The notes: generated from the letters alone by a model not told the origin. Shown: positions 28,714-38,834, numbered from the stretch's first letter. The stretch: DNA of 64,000 bases from Agrococcus sp. Marseille-P2731 (GCF_900117395.1 NZ_FPEG01000003.1:992001-1056000); one strand, 5' to 3'. Program-made: numbers and translations.

Positions 28714-30390
28714 GTGAGCGACCTTCGGGAGCACGGCATCGACAGCCGACGGAGCGCCTTCGCGCCATCGCGGCTGGAGCCTCCGGCGCAGCTGGTCTCG
28801 AACGCCCACGAGCCCGTGCTCGTCTCGACGGGAGGCGGCTTCAGCCGCTTCGACCGCCCCGACATCGTCGTGCGCAAGGGGCGCTATGCCCTCGCGAACG
28901 GCCACATGACGCCGCACGAGTCGATGGTGGAGGATCTGCTCGCGGTCGGCGCCGCCCTCGACGCGGCCGGCATCCCGTGTTTGCTGGTGCGCGACGATCG
29001 CGGCAGGCCGATCATCGCCGTCGACCGCGCGCGCCGCGCCGAGCTCGCGGCCGCGCTCGCGACGGCCTTCGCCGACGAGCCCTTCTACGCCGAGGCGATC
29101 GCGCCCCAGAAGGCGGCGAGCCGCGGACCGGTGCTGCTCGCCGACGGTCAGCTCGCAGGCCACAAGAAGGCCTCGGCCATGCGCGTCTACCGTCCCCGCG
29201 TCGAGCCGGCCGGCCGGCTGCGCTACGGCCCCGAGACCGCGCTGCAGCTCGAGCTGTGGCGCTTCGGCGAGGAGACCCTCGTCGCGCCGCTGCCGAACGC
29301 GGTGATGCGCGCCGCCATGCCGCGCCACGAGGCCGTCGGCGACACGGTCGTGCGCTTCGGCCGCGAGTGGCAGACGATCCAGCACATGTGGGAGCCGCTC
29401 GCGAGCGACGTCACCTTCGACGTCGACATCGTCTTCTCGTGGGTCGACGGCTCGAGCAGCGAGTTCCAGCGGCAGTGGGCAGAGCGGATGCGCGACCACG
29501 TCGTCGGCGAGGGCGACGACTCGGAGGCGCGCTTCCGGCAGATCGACGAGCTGAAGTACGCGCTGCGCTCGATCCACATGTACGCGCCGTGGATCCGCCA
29601 CATCTTCATCGCGACCGACTCCCCGGCGCCCGCGTGGCTCGCGGACCACCCGAAGGTGACGATCGTGCCGGCGGAGGACATGTTCGCCGACACCTCGGTG
29701 CTGCCGACCCACAACTCGCACGCGGTCGAGGCGCAGCTGCACCACATCGAGGGTCTGAGCGAGCACTTCCTCTACTCCAACGACGACATGTTCTTCGCGC
29801 GGCCGCTCGAGCCCGACCTCTTCTTCTCGCCCGGCGGGGTGACGAAGTTCGTCGAGGCGACGACGCGCATCGGGCTCGGGGACACGGATCCGGCGCGCTC
29901 GGGGCACGACAACGCCGCGCGCTTCAACCGCAGCCTGCTGCGCGAGCGCTTCGGCACCGTGACGACGCGGCACCTCGAGCACTGCGCCGCGCCGCTGCGG
30001 CGCAGCGTGCTGCGCGAGCTCGAGGCGACCTTCCCGGAGGACTTCCGCCGCACGGCGGCCTCGCGCTTCCGCTCGGCGACCGACATCTCGGTCACGAACT
30101 CGCTCTACCACTACTACGCCCTCATGACGGGGCGCGCGGTGCAGCAGACGGTCGCGAGGGTGCAGTACGTCGAGACGACGCTGCACAAGGCGCTGCCTGC
30201 GATGGAGCGGCTGCTGCGCAAGCGCGACCAGGACATGTTCTGCCTCAACGACGGCAGCCGGCCAGAGATCACGGCCGAGGAGCGCAACCGCGCCGTCACC
30301 GAGTTCCTCGAGGCCTACTTCCCGATCCCGGCGCCCTGGGAGCGCGTGCACCAGCCCGGTGCGAGCGCGAGCTCCCGCCCGGCCGCCTGA
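28714..30390 (+). CDS. Stealth-family hexose-1-phosphate transferase
   Basis: A 558-residue Stealth protein. The conserved regions appear in order: CR1 DIVFSWVDGSSSEF, CR2 FRQIDELKYALRSIHMYAPW with IFIATD, CR3 THNSHAVEAQLHHIEGLS with FLYSNDDMFF, and CR4 near the C-terminus. Stealth enzymes transfer sugar-1-phosphate to build phosphoglycan capsules or cell-wall polymers, and are related to GlcNAc-1-phosphotransferase. No glycosyltransferase or export genes are adjacent, so this is an orphan. AGGAG lies 11 bases before the GTG. Confidence 0.88.
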   Translation: MSDLREHGIDSRRSAFAPSRLEPPAQLVSNAHEPVLVSTGGGFSRFDRPDIVVRKGRYALANGHMTPHESMVEDLLAVGAALDAAGIPCLLVRDDRGRPIIAVDRARRAELAAALATAFADEPFYAEAIAPQKAASRGPVLLADGQLAGHKKASAMRVYRPRVEPAGRLRYGPETALQLELWRFGEETLVAPLPNAVMRAAMPRHEAVGDTVVRFGREWQTIQHMWEPLASDVTFDVDIVFSWVDGSSSEFQRQWAERMRDHVVGEGDDSEARFRQIDELKYALRSIHMYAPWIRHIFIATDSPAPAWLADHPKVTIVPAEDMFADTSVLPTHNSHAVEAQLHHIEGLSEHFLYSNDDMFFARPLEPDLFFSPGGVTKFVEATTRIGLGDTDPARSGHDNAARFNRSLLRERFGTVTTRHLEHCAAPLRRSVLRELEATFPEDFRRTAASRFRSATDISVTNSLYHYYALMTGRAVQQTVARVQYVETTLHKALPAMERLLRKRDQDMFCLNDGSRPEITAEERNRAVTEFLEAYFPIPAPWERVHQPGASASSRPAA

Positions 30391-30396
30391 GCATCG

Positions 30397-31323
30397 TCAG
30401 CGGGCGAGCAGCTCGTCGACCTCTGCGGCGCTCGCGATGCTCGCGGAGGCGCCGCGGCGCGTGACGGTGACCGCGCCTGCAGCGGTCGCGCGCTGGACGG
30501 CCGCCACCAGGCTGAGGCCGGCGGCGATGGATGCGGCGAGGTGGCCCGCGTAGGCGTCTCCCGCGGCCGTGGTGTCGACCGCGTCGACGCGGAGCGGGGG
30601 GTGCTCGCTCGCGCCCTCGGCGGTGACGAGCACGCTGCCGGCGCCGGCCATGGTGACGATGGCGGCCCGCGCGCCGCGCTCGAGGAACCAGCGGCCCGCG
30701 CGCGCCGCCGACTCGGCCGAGTCGACCGCGATCCCCGTCAGCAGCGCCGCCTCGGTCTCGTTGGGCTTGATGATGTCGACGAGGGGCCAGATCTCGTCGG
30801 GCAGCTCGCGCGCGGGCGCCGGGTCGAGGATCACGGTGATGCCCGCCGCGTGCGCCCGGCGGACGGCGCCGAGCGTGGTCTCGAGCGGCGTCTCGAGCTG
30901 CGTGAGCAGCACCGCGACGCGGTCGCCGAGCGCGCTGAAGGCGGCATCGAGCTGGCCGTCGTCGAGCGCCGCGTTCGCGCCGGAGACGATCACGATGTCG
31001 TTCTCGCCGCCGGCGACGCGGATGTGCGCGATGCCGGTGTGGGCGTCCGCCAGCCTGCGCACGTGGGTCAGGCCCACGCCGTGCTCGCCGAGCCCCGTCG
31101 TGACGAGGGTGCCGAACGCGTCGTCGCCGACGCATCCGACCATGTGCGCCGCGGCACCGGCCCTCGCCACGGCGACGGCCTGGTTCGCGCCCTTGCCGCC
31201 GAGGCCGAGCTCGAAGGCCTCGCCCGCGAAGGTCTCGCCGGGCTCGGGGAGGCGGCTGGAGTAGGCGGTGACGTCGGCGTTGATCGAGCCGACGATCAGC
31301 ACGCCATCGCGGTCTGCGGGCAT
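30397..31323 (-). CDS. rbsK: ribokinase-type PfkB sugar kinase
   Basis: A 308-residue PfkB-family kinase closest in pattern to ribokinase: GSINADVTAYSSRLPEPGET, GGKGANQAVAVARAG (PfkB signature 1), DPAPARELP, KPNETEAALLTG and the catalytic DTTAAGDAYAGHLAASIAAG. It phosphorylates ribose (or a similar pentose) at O5. It is 6 bases from the convergent Stealth stop and 46 bases upstream of the SDR gene in the same direction as the rhamnonate cluster, so it may respond to nucleoside-derived ribose from the hydrolase at 12,788. Confidence 0.88.
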   Translation of the reverse strand: MPADRDGVLIVGSINADVTAYSSRLPEPGETFAGEAFELGLGGKGANQAVAVARAGAAAHMVGCVGDDAFGTLVTTGLGEHGVGLTHVRRLADAHTGIAHIRVAGGENDIVIVSGANAALDDGQLDAAFSALGDRVAVLLTQLETPLETTLGAVRRAHAAGITVILDPAPARELPDEIWPLVDIIKPNETEAALLTGIAVDSAESAARAGRWFLERGARAAIVTMAGAGSVLVTAEGASEHPPLRVDAVDTTAAGDAYAGHLAASIAAGLSLVAAVQRATAAGAVTVTRRGASASIASAAEVDELLAR

Positions 31324-31369
31324 GGCTCGAGCCTACCGACCGTGCCGCACCGGGCCCGGCAGGGGTGCC

Positions 31370-32125
31370 TCAGACCGCGGTGTAGCCGCCGTCGACGACC
31401 ATGTAGCTGCCCGTGACGAAGGATGCGTCGTCCGAGAGCAGGAACGCGACGACCGCCGCGATCTCGTCGGGCGTGCCGAGGCGGCCGAGCGCCTGCTTCG
31501 CAGCCATCGCGTCGCGCGCCTCCTGGTCGAGGTTCTGCTCGAGCAGCGGCGTGAGGATGTAGCCCGGTCCGATCGCGTTGATGCGCAGGCCCTCGGGGCC
31601 GTACTCCACCGCGGCGTTCTTCGTCAGGCCGACGACGCCGTGCTTGGTGGCCGTGTAGGCGCTGCTGCGCGGTGCCGCGACCATGCCGTGGATGGAGGCG
31701 ATGTTCACGATCGCCGACTCCCGCGGAGCGTCGAGCATGGCGCTGATCTGCTCGCGCATGCCGTACATGACGCCGCTGAGGTTGACCGCGACGACCGCGT
31801 CCCACTCCTCGACCGGCACGTCGGCGGTGCGGTGCGGTGCGCCGCCGATGCCAGCGTTGTTCACGGCGTAGTGGAGCGCGCCGTAGGTGTCGCGCGCGAA
31901 CGCGACCACCTTCTGCGCGTCGGCGGGCTTCGACGAATCGGCCTCGATCGGGGCGGCGCTGCCGCCCGTCGCTGCGATCTCGTCCACCACGCGCTGCGCG
32001 GCCTCGAGCTTGATGTCGGTCACGACCACCTTGGCGCCCTCGGAGGCGAGTCGCTTGGCGATCGCCTCACCGATGCCCGAGCCTCCACCCGTCACCAGGG
32101 CGACCTTGCTGTCGAAACGTGCCAT
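31370..32125 (-). CDS. SDR, probable 2-dehydro-3-deoxy-L-rhamnonate dehydrogenase
   Basis: A 251-residue classical short-chain dehydrogenase: TGGGSGIGEAI cofactor motif, NNAGIGG, and the catalytic Ser-Tyr-Lys set ending in YTATKHG. NAD preference is suggested by the Asp in VVVTDIK at the end of beta2. Beside the L-rhamnonate dehydratase and an FAH-family hydrolase, it is the obvious candidate for oxidation of 2-keto-3-deoxy-L-rhamnonate to the 2,4-diketo compound. GAGGAG precedes the ATG. Specific substrate is inferred from context only. Confidence 0.85.
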   Translation of the reverse strand: MARFDSKVALVTGGGSGIGEAIAKRLASEGAKVVVTDIKLEAAQRVVDEIAATGGSAAPIEADSSKPADAQKVVAFARDTYGALHYAVNNAGIGGAPHRTADVPVEEWDAVVAVNLSGVMYGMREQISAMLDAPRESAIVNIASIHGMVAAPRSSAYTATKHGVVGLTKNAAVEYGPEGLRINAIGPGYILTPLLEQNLDQEARDAMAAKQALGRLGTPDEIAAVVAFLLSDDASFVTGSYMVVDGGYTAV

Positions 32126-32194
32126 CTCTCCCACTCCTCTGCGTCCGTCGTGCGTCTCCTAGAGGCAACGCGCGCGACCGCGCGGCATTCCAGC

Positions 32195-33424
32195 TCAGTC
32201 GGCGCGCGGCACCAGCCGGTCGAGCTGCGTCACGTGCTGCGGGCCGAGCTCCTCGAGCGATGAGACGCCGAGCAGGCGCATGGTGCGCTGCACCTCGCCG
32301 GTCAGGATGGCGAGCGCGCGGTTGACGCCCGCGCGACCGCCGGCCATCAGGCCGTAGAGGTAGGCGCGCCCGACCATCGTGGTGCGCGCGCCGAGCGCGA
32401 CCGCCGCGACGATGTCGGTGCCCGACATGATCCCCGTGTCGAGGTGGATCTCGAGGTCGTCGCCGACCTCGCGCGCCACCTCCGGCAGCAGTCGGAACGG
32501 CACGGGTGCGCGGTCGAGCTGCCGGCCGCCGTGGTTCGAGAGCGTGATGGCGTCGACGCCCAGGTCGGCGAGCGTGCGGGCGTCGGCGACCGACTGCACG
32601 CCCTTGACGACGAGCTTGCCCGGCCAGGCCGCGCGCACCTCCGCGAGCGCCTCGTAGTCGACCGAGGGGTCGAACATGGCGTCGAGCAGCTCGCCGACCG
32701 TGCCGTCCCACTTCGAGATCGCGGCGAAGGTGACGGGCTCCGTGGTGAGGAAGTTCCACCACCACTCGACCTTGGGGGCCGCGTCGACGAGCGTCGAGAG
32801 GGTCAGCTGCGGCGGGAACTGCATGCCGTTGCGCGCATCCCGGTGGCGGGCACCCGCGACGGGCGTGTCCACCGTGATCATGAGCGTGTCGTACCCGGCC
32901 TGCGCGGCCCGCTCGACGAGCTCGAGCGAGCGGTCGCGCTCCTTCATCATGTAGAGCTGCATCCACAGCCGCCCCTCGGGCGAGACCTCTCGCACCCGCT
33001 CGATCGACGTGGTGCCGAGCGTCGAGAGGGTGAAGGGGATGCCGTAGGCGGCGGCCGCGCGGGCACCGGCGGGCTCGCCCTCCGCGTGCATCAGGCGGGT
33101 GAAGCCGGTCGGTGCGATCGCGAGCGGGAACGCGCTCGGCGCGCCGAGCACATCCCACGACGTGGAGACATCCGTCACGTCCTTGAGCACCGCGGGGTGC
33201 AGCTCGACGTCCTCGAAGGCCTGCCGGGCGCGGGCGATGCCGATCTCGCCCTCGGCGGCGCCGTCCGTGTAGTCGAACGGGCCCTTGGGCGTGCGCGCCT
33301 TGGCGATCGCCCGCAGATCCCAGATCGTCTGCGCGAGCCCGAGCCGAGCGGCAGCGGGGTTGCCGGGTGCGCGGAAGTTCAGGGTCGCTCGCAGGTCGGC
33401 GAGGGTGGGGATGCGTCGTTCCAC
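32195..33424 (-). CDS. FMN-dependent alpha-hydroxy-acid oxidising enzyme (L-lactate dehydrogenase/oxidase type)
   Basis: A 409-residue TIM-barrel flavoenzyme of the LldD/lactate oxidase/glycolate oxidase family. Visible: the N-terminal [25 protein letters not shown], the catalytic His segment [12 protein letters not shown] and the FMN-phosphate loop [18 protein letters not shown] with [10 protein letters not shown]. The non-phosphorylative rhamnose pathway yields L-lactate plus pyruvate, so oxidation of that lactate to pyruvate is the natural role here. GAGGAG lies before the GTG. Whether it uses quinone or oxygen cannot be told. Confidence 0.88.
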   Translation of the reverse strand: MERRIPTLADLRATLNFRAPGNPAAARLGLAQTIWDLRAIAKARTPKGPFDYTDGAAEGEIGIARARQAFEDVELHPAVLKDVTDVSTSWDVLGAPSAFPLAIAPTGFTRLMHAEGEPAGARAAAAYGIPFTLSTLGTTSIERVREVSPEGRLWMQLYMMKERDRSLELVERAAQAGYDTLMITVDTPVAGARHRDARNGMQFPPQLTLSTLVDAAPKVEWWWNFLTTEPVTFAAISKWDGTVGELLDAMFDPSVDYEALAEVRAAWPGKLVVKGVQSVADARTLADLGVDAITLSNHGGRQLDRAPVPFRLLPEVAREVGDDLEIHLDTGIMSGTDIVAAVALGARTTMVGRAYLYGLMAGGRAGVNRALAILTGEVQRTMRLLGVSSLEELGPQHVTQLDRLVPRAD

Positions 33425-33470
33425 GGTGTCGTGCTCCTCAGTGCTCAGGCAGTCAGCGGATCTCGGGCGA

Positions 33471-34325
33471 TCAGATCGTGGCAGGGACGAGTCGCTGCTG
33501 CTGCTCGCCGAGGCCCTCGATGCCGATCTCCATCACATCACCCGCGACGAGGTAGGGGAAGCGTCCCGACAGCGCCACGCCCTGCGGCGTGCCGGTGTTG
33601 ATGAGATCGCCCGGCTCCAGCACCAAGTAGTGCGAGAGGTGATGCACGATCTCCGCGACGGGGAAGATCATGTCGGCCGTGCTGGAATCCTGGCGGGCCT
33701 CGCCGTTGACCCGCGACCACAGCCGCAGCGACTGCACGTCGACCTCGTCGGGGGTGACGAGCTCCGGGCCCAGCGGGTTGAAGGTCTCGGCGCACTTGCC
33801 CTTCGACCACTGGCCGCCAGAGTGCTTGGTCTGGTAGTCGCGCTCCGAGACGTCGTTCGAGACGACGAAGCCGGCGATCGCCGCGAGCGCCTCCTCCTCG
33901 GAGCCGAGGTAGCGGGCGCGCGAGCCGATCACGACGCCGAGCTCGACCTCCCAGTCGACGGTCTCGGCGCCCGGGGGGATCGCCACGTCGTCCTGCGGGC
34001 CGACCACGGTGTTCGGGTGCTTGAAGAAGAGGATCGGCACCGAGGGCGGGGCGTCGCCAGACTCGGCGGCGTGCGCCGCGTAGTTCTGGCCGATGCACAG
34101 CACCGCCGTGGGGCGCGCGATGGGCGCGCCCACGCGCATCCGCTCCGCTCCCTCGAGCGCCGGCAGCTCGCCGGCCTCGAGCGCGGCGCGCGCCCGATCG
34201 GCGCCGCCGCTCTCGAGGAAGGCGCCGTCGATGTCTGCCGTGATGCCGCGCAGGTCGAGGCGGCGGTCGCCGTCCACGAGCACGGGGATCTCTGCGCCGG
34301 GCTCGCCGAGTCGCTGGAATCGCAT
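33471..34325 (-). CDS. FAH-family hydrolase, probable 2,4-didehydro-3-deoxy-L-rhamnonate hydrolase
   Basis: A 284-residue fumarylacetoacetate hydrolase-fold enzyme with a typical N-terminal cap ([10 protein letters not shown]...) and the metal site formed by [10 protein letters not shown] (two Glu) and [10 protein letters not shown] (Asp). The ending [11 protein letters not shown] is also family-typical. In the rhamnonate context it should split 2,4-diketo-3-deoxy-L-rhamnonate to pyruvate and L-lactate (the LRA6 step). GAGGAG is just upstream of the ATG. It lies 31 bases downstream of rhmD in the same operon. Confidence 0.88.
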   Translation of the reverse strand: MRFQRLGEPGAEIPVLVDGDRRLDLRGITADIDGAFLESGGADRARAALEAGELPALEGAERMRVGAPIARPTAVLCIGQNYAAHAAESGDAPPSVPILFFKHPNTVVGPQDDVAIPPGAETVDWEVELGVVIGSRARYLGSEEEALAAIAGFVVSNDVSERDYQTKHSGGQWSKGKCAETFNPLGPELVTPDEVDVQSLRLWSRVNGEARQDSSTADMIFPVAEIVHHLSHYLVLEPGDLINTGTPQGVALSGRFPYLVAGDVMEIGIEGLGEQQQRLVPATI

Positions 34326-34356
34326 GGGGTCTCCTCTGGTCGGATGTCCGGGCTGG

Positions 34357-35532
34357 TCAGTGCGTGAAGGGCCGGTCGCGCGGCACGTCGGGGTTGAGCT
34401 CGACGCCGAAGCCGGGCGTCTCGGGCACGACGAGGCGGCCGTTCACCGGGACCGGCTCGTTCAGCAGCAGCGGCGAGAACATCGGCACGACCTCCTCGGC
34501 CGTCTCGTGCATCATCAGGAACTCGGCGAACGGGCTGTTCGTGCGGGTCACGACGAAGTGGTACGAGTACACCGACGAGCCGTGGGGGACGACCATGGTG
34601 CCGTGGCTGTCGGCGAGCGCCGAGATCTTGATGAGCTCGGTGATGCCGCCGCACCAGCCCACGTCGGGCTGGATGATGTCGACGCCGGTCTCGAGCAGCT
34701 GGCGGAAGCCCCAGCGGGTCGCCTCGTGCTCGCCGGTCGTGATGAGCATGCCGGCCGGCGCCTGCTGCTTCAGCTGCTGGTAGCCCCAGTAGTCGTCCGG
34801 GATCAGCGCCTCCTCGAGCCACTTGAGCCCATGCTCGCTCGCTGCGTGCGCGAGGCGCGTCGCGTACTCGACGTCGAGCGACATCCAGCAGTCCCACATG
34901 AGCCAGAAGTCGTCGCCGACCCTCTCGCGCATGTCGGCGAGCTCCGCGATGTTCTTCCTGAAGCCCTCCTCGCCCTCCGAGGGGCTGAAGTGCAGCGGCA
35001 TCTTGCCGCCGATGAAGCCGAGCTCCTTGGCGCGGTCGGGCCTGGCGCCCGTGGCGTAGAACTGCAGCTCGTCCCGCACGGGCCCGCCGAGGAGCGCGTA
35101 CACGGGCTCGTCGCGCAGGCGCCCCAGCAGGTCGTAGAGCGCCAGGTCGACGCCGCTGATCGTGTTCAGCACCACGCCGCGGCGGCCGTAGTAGAGGGTC
35201 GAGCGGTACATCTGATCCCAGATGCGCTCGATGTCGGTGACGGCTCGCCCCTCGAGGAAGCGCGCGAGGTGCTTCTCGACGATCCAGGCGCCGATCTCGC
35301 CGGCGGTGGTGACGGCGAAGCCGACCGTGCCGTCGTCGGCCTCGATCTCGACCACGAGGGTGCCGAGCACGTTGATGCCGAACGACTGCCGCGACTGCCG
35401 GAACTCGGGGTAGGCCGACATCGGCGTCGCGATGTGGTCGTCGATCCAGTGGTAGCCGTCCTGGTCGTGGTAGTCGGCGCCCTTGCCGCGCACGGTGTAG
35501 GCGCGGACCTCCTTGATGGTGCGCTGCGTCAT
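34357..35532 (-). CDS. rhmD: L-rhamnonate dehydratase
   Basis: A 391-residue enolase-superfamily dehydratase that follows E. coli RhmD (YfaW) closely: [83 protein letters not shown] and [12 protein letters not shown]. It removes water from L-rhamnonate to give 2-keto-3-deoxy-L-rhamnonate. This is the best-identified member of the cluster and fixes its substrate class. Its start overlaps the stop of the upstream medium-chain dehydrogenase by 4 bases. Confidence 0.94.
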   Translation of the reverse strand: MTQRTIKEVRAYTVRGKGADYHDQDGYHWIDDHIATPMSAYPEFRQSRQSFGINVLGTLVVEIEADDGTVGFAVTTAGEIGAWIVEKHLARFLEGRAVTDIERIWDQMYRSTLYYGRRGVVLNTISGVDLALYDLLGRLRDEPVYALLGGPVRDELQFYATGARPDRAKELGFIGGKMPLHFSPSEGEEGFRKNIAELADMRERVGDDFWLMWDCWMSLDVEYATRLAHAASEHGLKWLEEALIPDDYWGYQQLKQQAPAGMLITTGEHEATRWGFRQLLETGVDIIQPDVGWCGGITELIKISALADSHGTMVVPHGSSVYSYHFVVTRTNSPFAEFLMMHETAEEVVPMFSPLLLNEPVPVNGRLVVPETPGFGVELNPDVPRDRPFTH

Positions 35533-36590
35533 CGCTGCTCCTCCTCGTCGGTGTGGCTGTTGTCGGTCTCGGTCATGCGGACGAGCACCTTCCCGGGGAT
35601 GTCGCCGTGCGCCGCGAGCTCTGCGAACGCGTCGTGGCCGGCCTCGAGCGGCACGGTCTTCGTGATCAGCTCGGCCGCCTGGGGCGGCGCCTGCCCGATC
35701 CACTCGGCCGCGTCGCGGAAGTCCTGCGCCGAGTAGGTGAAGCTGCCGACGATCGAGCGCTCCTCGGTGGAGACGAGGAACGCGTCGAGGGCCAGCTTCG
35801 GCGCGCCCATGCCCACGAGGCAGACGGTGCCGCCGATGCGGGTGGCCTGCAGGCTGGCGCGCAGGGTCGGCTCGATGCCGACCGCGTCGATCGCGACGTC
35901 GGCGGCGCCGCCGAGCGCCTCGCGGATCCGGTCGACCACGTCGTCGCCGGCCGCGTCGAGCGCGGTCGCGCCGAGCCGCTCGACGAGCCCGCGGCGCGAG
36001 GCGCTCAGCTCGGTCACGACGATGCGCTCGATGCCCGCCATCTGCAGCGCGAGCACGACGGACTGGCCGATCGGACCGCCGCCGGCGACGACGACGCGGT
36101 CGCCCGGCTGCGCGCCGGAGCGACGCACGGCGTGCACCGACACCGCGAGCGGCTCCACGAGCGCGCCGAGCTCGACCGGCATGGATGCCGGCAGCGGCAC
36201 CACGTTCACCGCCGGCACGACGATGCGCTGCGCGAACGACGCGACCACCTCGCGCTTGACGCCGATGACGTGCTTGCCGGGGGCCATCTGCTCGCGGCCC
36301 TGGAACGCATCCGCCTCTGCCGCCGGCACGACGACCGGGTTGAAGGTCGCGATGTCCCCGACGGTGAGGCCCTCGACGCCGTCGCCGAGCGCGTCGATGC
36401 GGGCGACGCTCTCGTGGCCCATCACCTGACCCGGGAAGCGTCGGCCGTTCTCCCCGGTGAAGCCGTGGATGTCGGAGCCGCAGATGCCGGTCGCGATGAT
36501 CTCGAGCCGCACCTCGCCGGCCGCGGGCTCAGGGTCGGGCAGCTCGACGACCGCGAGGCGGCCGATCTCCTCGAGTCGCAGTGCCTTCAT
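35529..36590 (-). CDS. medium-chain alcohol dehydrogenase with degenerate structural-zinc lobe
   Basis: A 353-residue MDR-family dehydrogenase. Catalytic zinc ligands are intact (Cys in [14 protein letters not shown], and EPLAVSVHA), as is the Rossmann motif GGGPIGQSV. The lobe that normally holds four Cys for structural zinc reads [20 protein letters not shown], with no Cys at all. It sits between the MFS transporter and rhmD with 4-base overlaps on both sides, so it is probably the sugar or sugar-acid oxidising step (for example an L-rhamnose or polyol dehydrogenase). Exact substrate unknown. Confidence 0.82.
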   Translation of the reverse strand: MKALRLEEIGRLAVVELPDPEPAAGEVRLEIIATGICGSDIHGFTGENGRRFPGQVMGHESVARIDALGDGVEGLTVGDIATFNPVVVPAAEADAFQGREQMAPGKHVIGVKREVVASFAQRIVVPAVNVVPLPASMPVELGALVEPLAVSVHAVRRSGAQPGDRVVVAGGGPIGQSVVLALQMAGIERIVVTELSASRRGLVERLGATALDAAGDDVVDRIREALGGAADVAIDAVGIEPTLRASLQATRIGGTVCLVGMGAPKLALDAFLVSTEERSIVGSFTYSAQDFRDAAEWIGQAPPQAAELITKTVPLEAGHDAFAELAAHGDIPGKVLVRMTETDNSHTDEEEQR

Positions 36591-37948
36591 CGCTGGGGCT
36601 CCGAGACGGTCGGGTTCGACTCGGTGCGCTCGCCGACCTCGCGGACGCCGCGCGAGACGAGGTGGCTGCACGCGATCAGGATCGCGCCGGTCGCGGCGAT
36701 CGCAGCGAGGGCGATCGAGCCGCCCGAGTCGCCGAAGGCCTCGTCGGAGGCGTTCTTCACGATCGGGGCGAGGAAGCCGCCGAGGTTGCCGATCGAGTTG
36801 ATCAGCGCGATGCCGGATGCGGCCGCGCCGCCCACGAGGAACGAGGTCGGGAGCGTCCAGAACACCGGCTGCACCGCGATGAAGCCGGCCGCGCCGAGGG
36901 CGAGGGCCAGCAGCACGAGCACGGGCTGCTCGAAGACCACCGAGAGCAGGATGCCGACGGCAGAGAGGCCGAGCGTGCAGGCGGCGACGATGCGGCGCTT
37001 GCCGGTGCGGTCGGCGATGCGGGTGGCGACGAGCACGCCCACGATCGCGAGGCTCCAGACCGCGCCGGTGAGCACGCCCACCATCAGCCCGACGTCCTCG
37101 CCGACCACCGCCGCGACTTGCGTGGGCAGGTAGAAGGTGACGCCGTAGACGGCCATCTGGATCGTCAGGAAAGCGACGCTGAAGTAGAGCACCGCGGGGT
37201 TCGCGAGGGCGCGCAGCGCGCCGCGCGGGGAGTGGTCGGCCTTCGAGGCGTCTTCGCGGTCCAGCGCGGCGATCAGCAGGTCCTTCTGCTGCTGCGTGAG
37301 CCACTTGGCGTCGCGCGGGCCGTTGTCGAGGTAGCCGATGATGACGAGGCCGACGATCACGGTGAGGGCGCCGGTGACCAGGAACATGATCTGCCAGCCG
37401 GCGAGGCCGCCGAGCCCGTCGAGGTCGAGGAGCAGGCCAGAGAGCGGGCCGCCGAAGATGAACGCGAGCGGGGCGCCGAAGTAGAACAGGCCGTTGACGC
37501 GCGCGCGGTGCTCGACGGGGATCCACTTCGTCAGGTACCAGATGACGCCGGGGAAGAAGCCGGCCTCGGTGATGCCGAGCAGCACGCGGAGCACGTAGAA
37601 CATCGGCTCGTTGAGGGCGAACATCATGAGCCCCGAGACGATGCCCCAGCTGATCATGATGCGAGCGAGCCAGAACTTGGCGCCCACCTTCTGCATGATC
37701 ATGTTGCTCGGCACCTCGAAGACGGCGTAGCCGAGGAAGAACAGGCCGGCGCCGAGCGCGTAGGCGGCGTCGGAGATGCCCGTGTCCGCCTGGAAGGTGG
37801 CCTTCGCGAAGCCGAGGTTCGACCGGTCGAGGAACGCCAGGATGTACATGAGCAGCAGGATGGGGATGAGCCGCGCGGTGACCTTGCGGATCACGGGGGC
37901 GAGGGCTGCGGATTGCGCTGATCGCGTGTCGGTCACGGGAATCTCCAT
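36587..37948 (-). CDS. MFS transporter, probable L-rhamnonate (ACS-family) permease
   Basis: A 453-residue, 12-helix major facilitator of the anion:cation symporter family used for sugar acids and related anions: NLGFAKATFQADTGIS, GYAVFEVPSNMIMQKVGAKFW, GITEAGFFPGVIWYLTKWIP and the long inter-domain loop near 210-240. E. coli has the comparable RhmT next to rhmD. It is the first gene of the operon and lies just downstream of two TTCAC-N4-GTGAA boxes. Import of L-rhamnonate or a related acid is inferred. Confidence 0.85.
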   Translation of the reverse strand: MEIPVTDTRSAQSAALAPVIRKVTARLIPILLLMYILAFLDRSNLGFAKATFQADTGISDAAYALGAGLFFLGYAVFEVPSNMIMQKVGAKFWLARIMISWGIVSGLMMFALNEPMFYVLRVLLGITEAGFFPGVIWYLTKWIPVEHRARVNGLFYFGAPLAFIFGGPLSGLLLDLDGLGGLAGWQIMFLVTGALTVIVGLVIIGYLDNGPRDAKWLTQQQKDLLIAALDREDASKADHSPRGALRALANPAVLYFSVAFLTIQMAVYGVTFYLPTQVAAVVGEDVGLMVGVLTGAVWSLAIVGVLVATRIADRTGKRRIVAACTLGLSAVGILLSVVFEQPVLVLLALALGAAGFIAVQPVFWTLPTSFLVGGAAASGIALINSIGNLGGFLAPIVKNASDEAFGDSGGSIALAAIAATGAILIACSHLVSRGVREVGERTESNPTVSEPQR

Positions 37949-37963
37949 TGATCACCAGAGTCG

Positions 37964-37997
37964 TTCACATATGTGAATCGAGGTTCACGTCTGTGAA
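37964..37997. promoter_or_regulatory. two tandem TTCAC-N4-GTGAA operators upstream of the MFS/rhmD operon
   Basis: TTCACATATGTGAA (37,964-37,977) is a perfect palindrome. TTCACGTCTGTGAA (37,984-37,997) keeps the same arms. Their centres are 20 bp apart, about two helical turns, placing both on one DNA face 16-49 bases before the MFS start. They lie between that gene and the upstream iclR gene, whose product is the best candidate ligand. Confidence 0.7.
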
Positions 37998-38057
37998 GCC
38001 GCCAGATGATGCCACGCGGTTCGCGGGTGCGCAAGTGCCCTCGTGCGGTCCGATGGA

Positions 38058-38834
38058 TCAGGGCGAGAGCGCGCCGCGCAGCCCCATGCCGCCGCGGATG
38101 GCCTGCGCCGCATCGCGCAGCGGACCGTAGAGCGCGTGCTGCCAGCCCTCGCCCGTGCGGCTCTTCGGCATGGTGATGCTCATGGCTGCGGCGATGCCGG
38201 TCTCCGCCACGGTCGTGAGGGGCACGGCGACGCAGCGGCACCCGGCCACGAACTCCTCGTCGTCGGTCGCGAAGCCCAGCTGCCGCGCGCGGGAGACGAC
38301 GCGCATGATCTCCGGCACATCCGTCACCGTGCGCGGCGTGAGCTGTGGCAGCACGACGGATTCGAGCCGAGCCTGCGCCTCCGCCTCGTCGAGCACGCTC
38401 AGCAGCGCCTTGCCGATGCCCGTCGCGTGCGCGTGCAGCCGCATGCCGACCGTCGAGGCCATCCGCATGGGGTTCGGGGAGAGGCTGATGCCGATGTAGA
38501 CGTTCTCGATGCCGTCGAGCCGGGCGAGCTGCACGGTCTCGCCGGTCGTCTGCACCAGGCGATCCATGTGGGGCTTCGCGGTCTCGAGCAGCAGCCGGTG
38601 GCCGTCGTACTGCTGGCCCAGCTGCCAGATGTGCAGGCCCAGCCGGTAGCGCCGATCCGAGAGCTCGAGCCAGCCGGCGTCGACGAGCGTCGCCAGCAGC
38701 CCGTGCGCGCTCGACCGCGGCAGCTCGAGCGCTTCGCCGATCTCGACGAAGGTCGCCGCGCCCCGCGCCGCGACGAGGTCGAGCACCGCGAGCGCGCGCT
38801 CGGCCGACTTCACGGGGCCGCGTGCCTGGTTCAT
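38058..38834 (-). CDS. IclR-family transcriptional regulator
   Basis: A 258-residue IclR protein: winged helix-turn-helix SAERALAVLDLVAARG to LPRSSAHGLLATLVDAGWLE, then the effector-binding domain with HATGIGKALLSV and DDEEFVAGCRCVAVPL. IclR regulators commonly sense sugar acids or aromatic acids. It lies immediately upstream of, and co-directional with, the MFS-dehydrogenase-rhmD operon, separated by the paired TTCAC boxes. ATG 38,834 is preferred over ATG 38,861 because AGGAGAG precedes it. Confidence 0.9.
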   Translation of the reverse strand: MNQARGPVKSAERALAVLDLVAARGAATFVEIGEALELPRSSAHGLLATLVDAGWLELSDRRYRLGLHIWQLGQQYDGHRLLLETAKPHMDRLVQTTGETVQLARLDGIENVYIGISLSPNPMRMASTVGMRLHAHATGIGKALLSVLDEAEAQARLESVVLPQLTPRTVTDVPEIMRVVSRARQLGFATDDEEFVAGCRCVAVPLTTVAETGIAAAMSITMPKSRTGEGWQHALYGPLRDAAQAIRGGMGLRGALSP

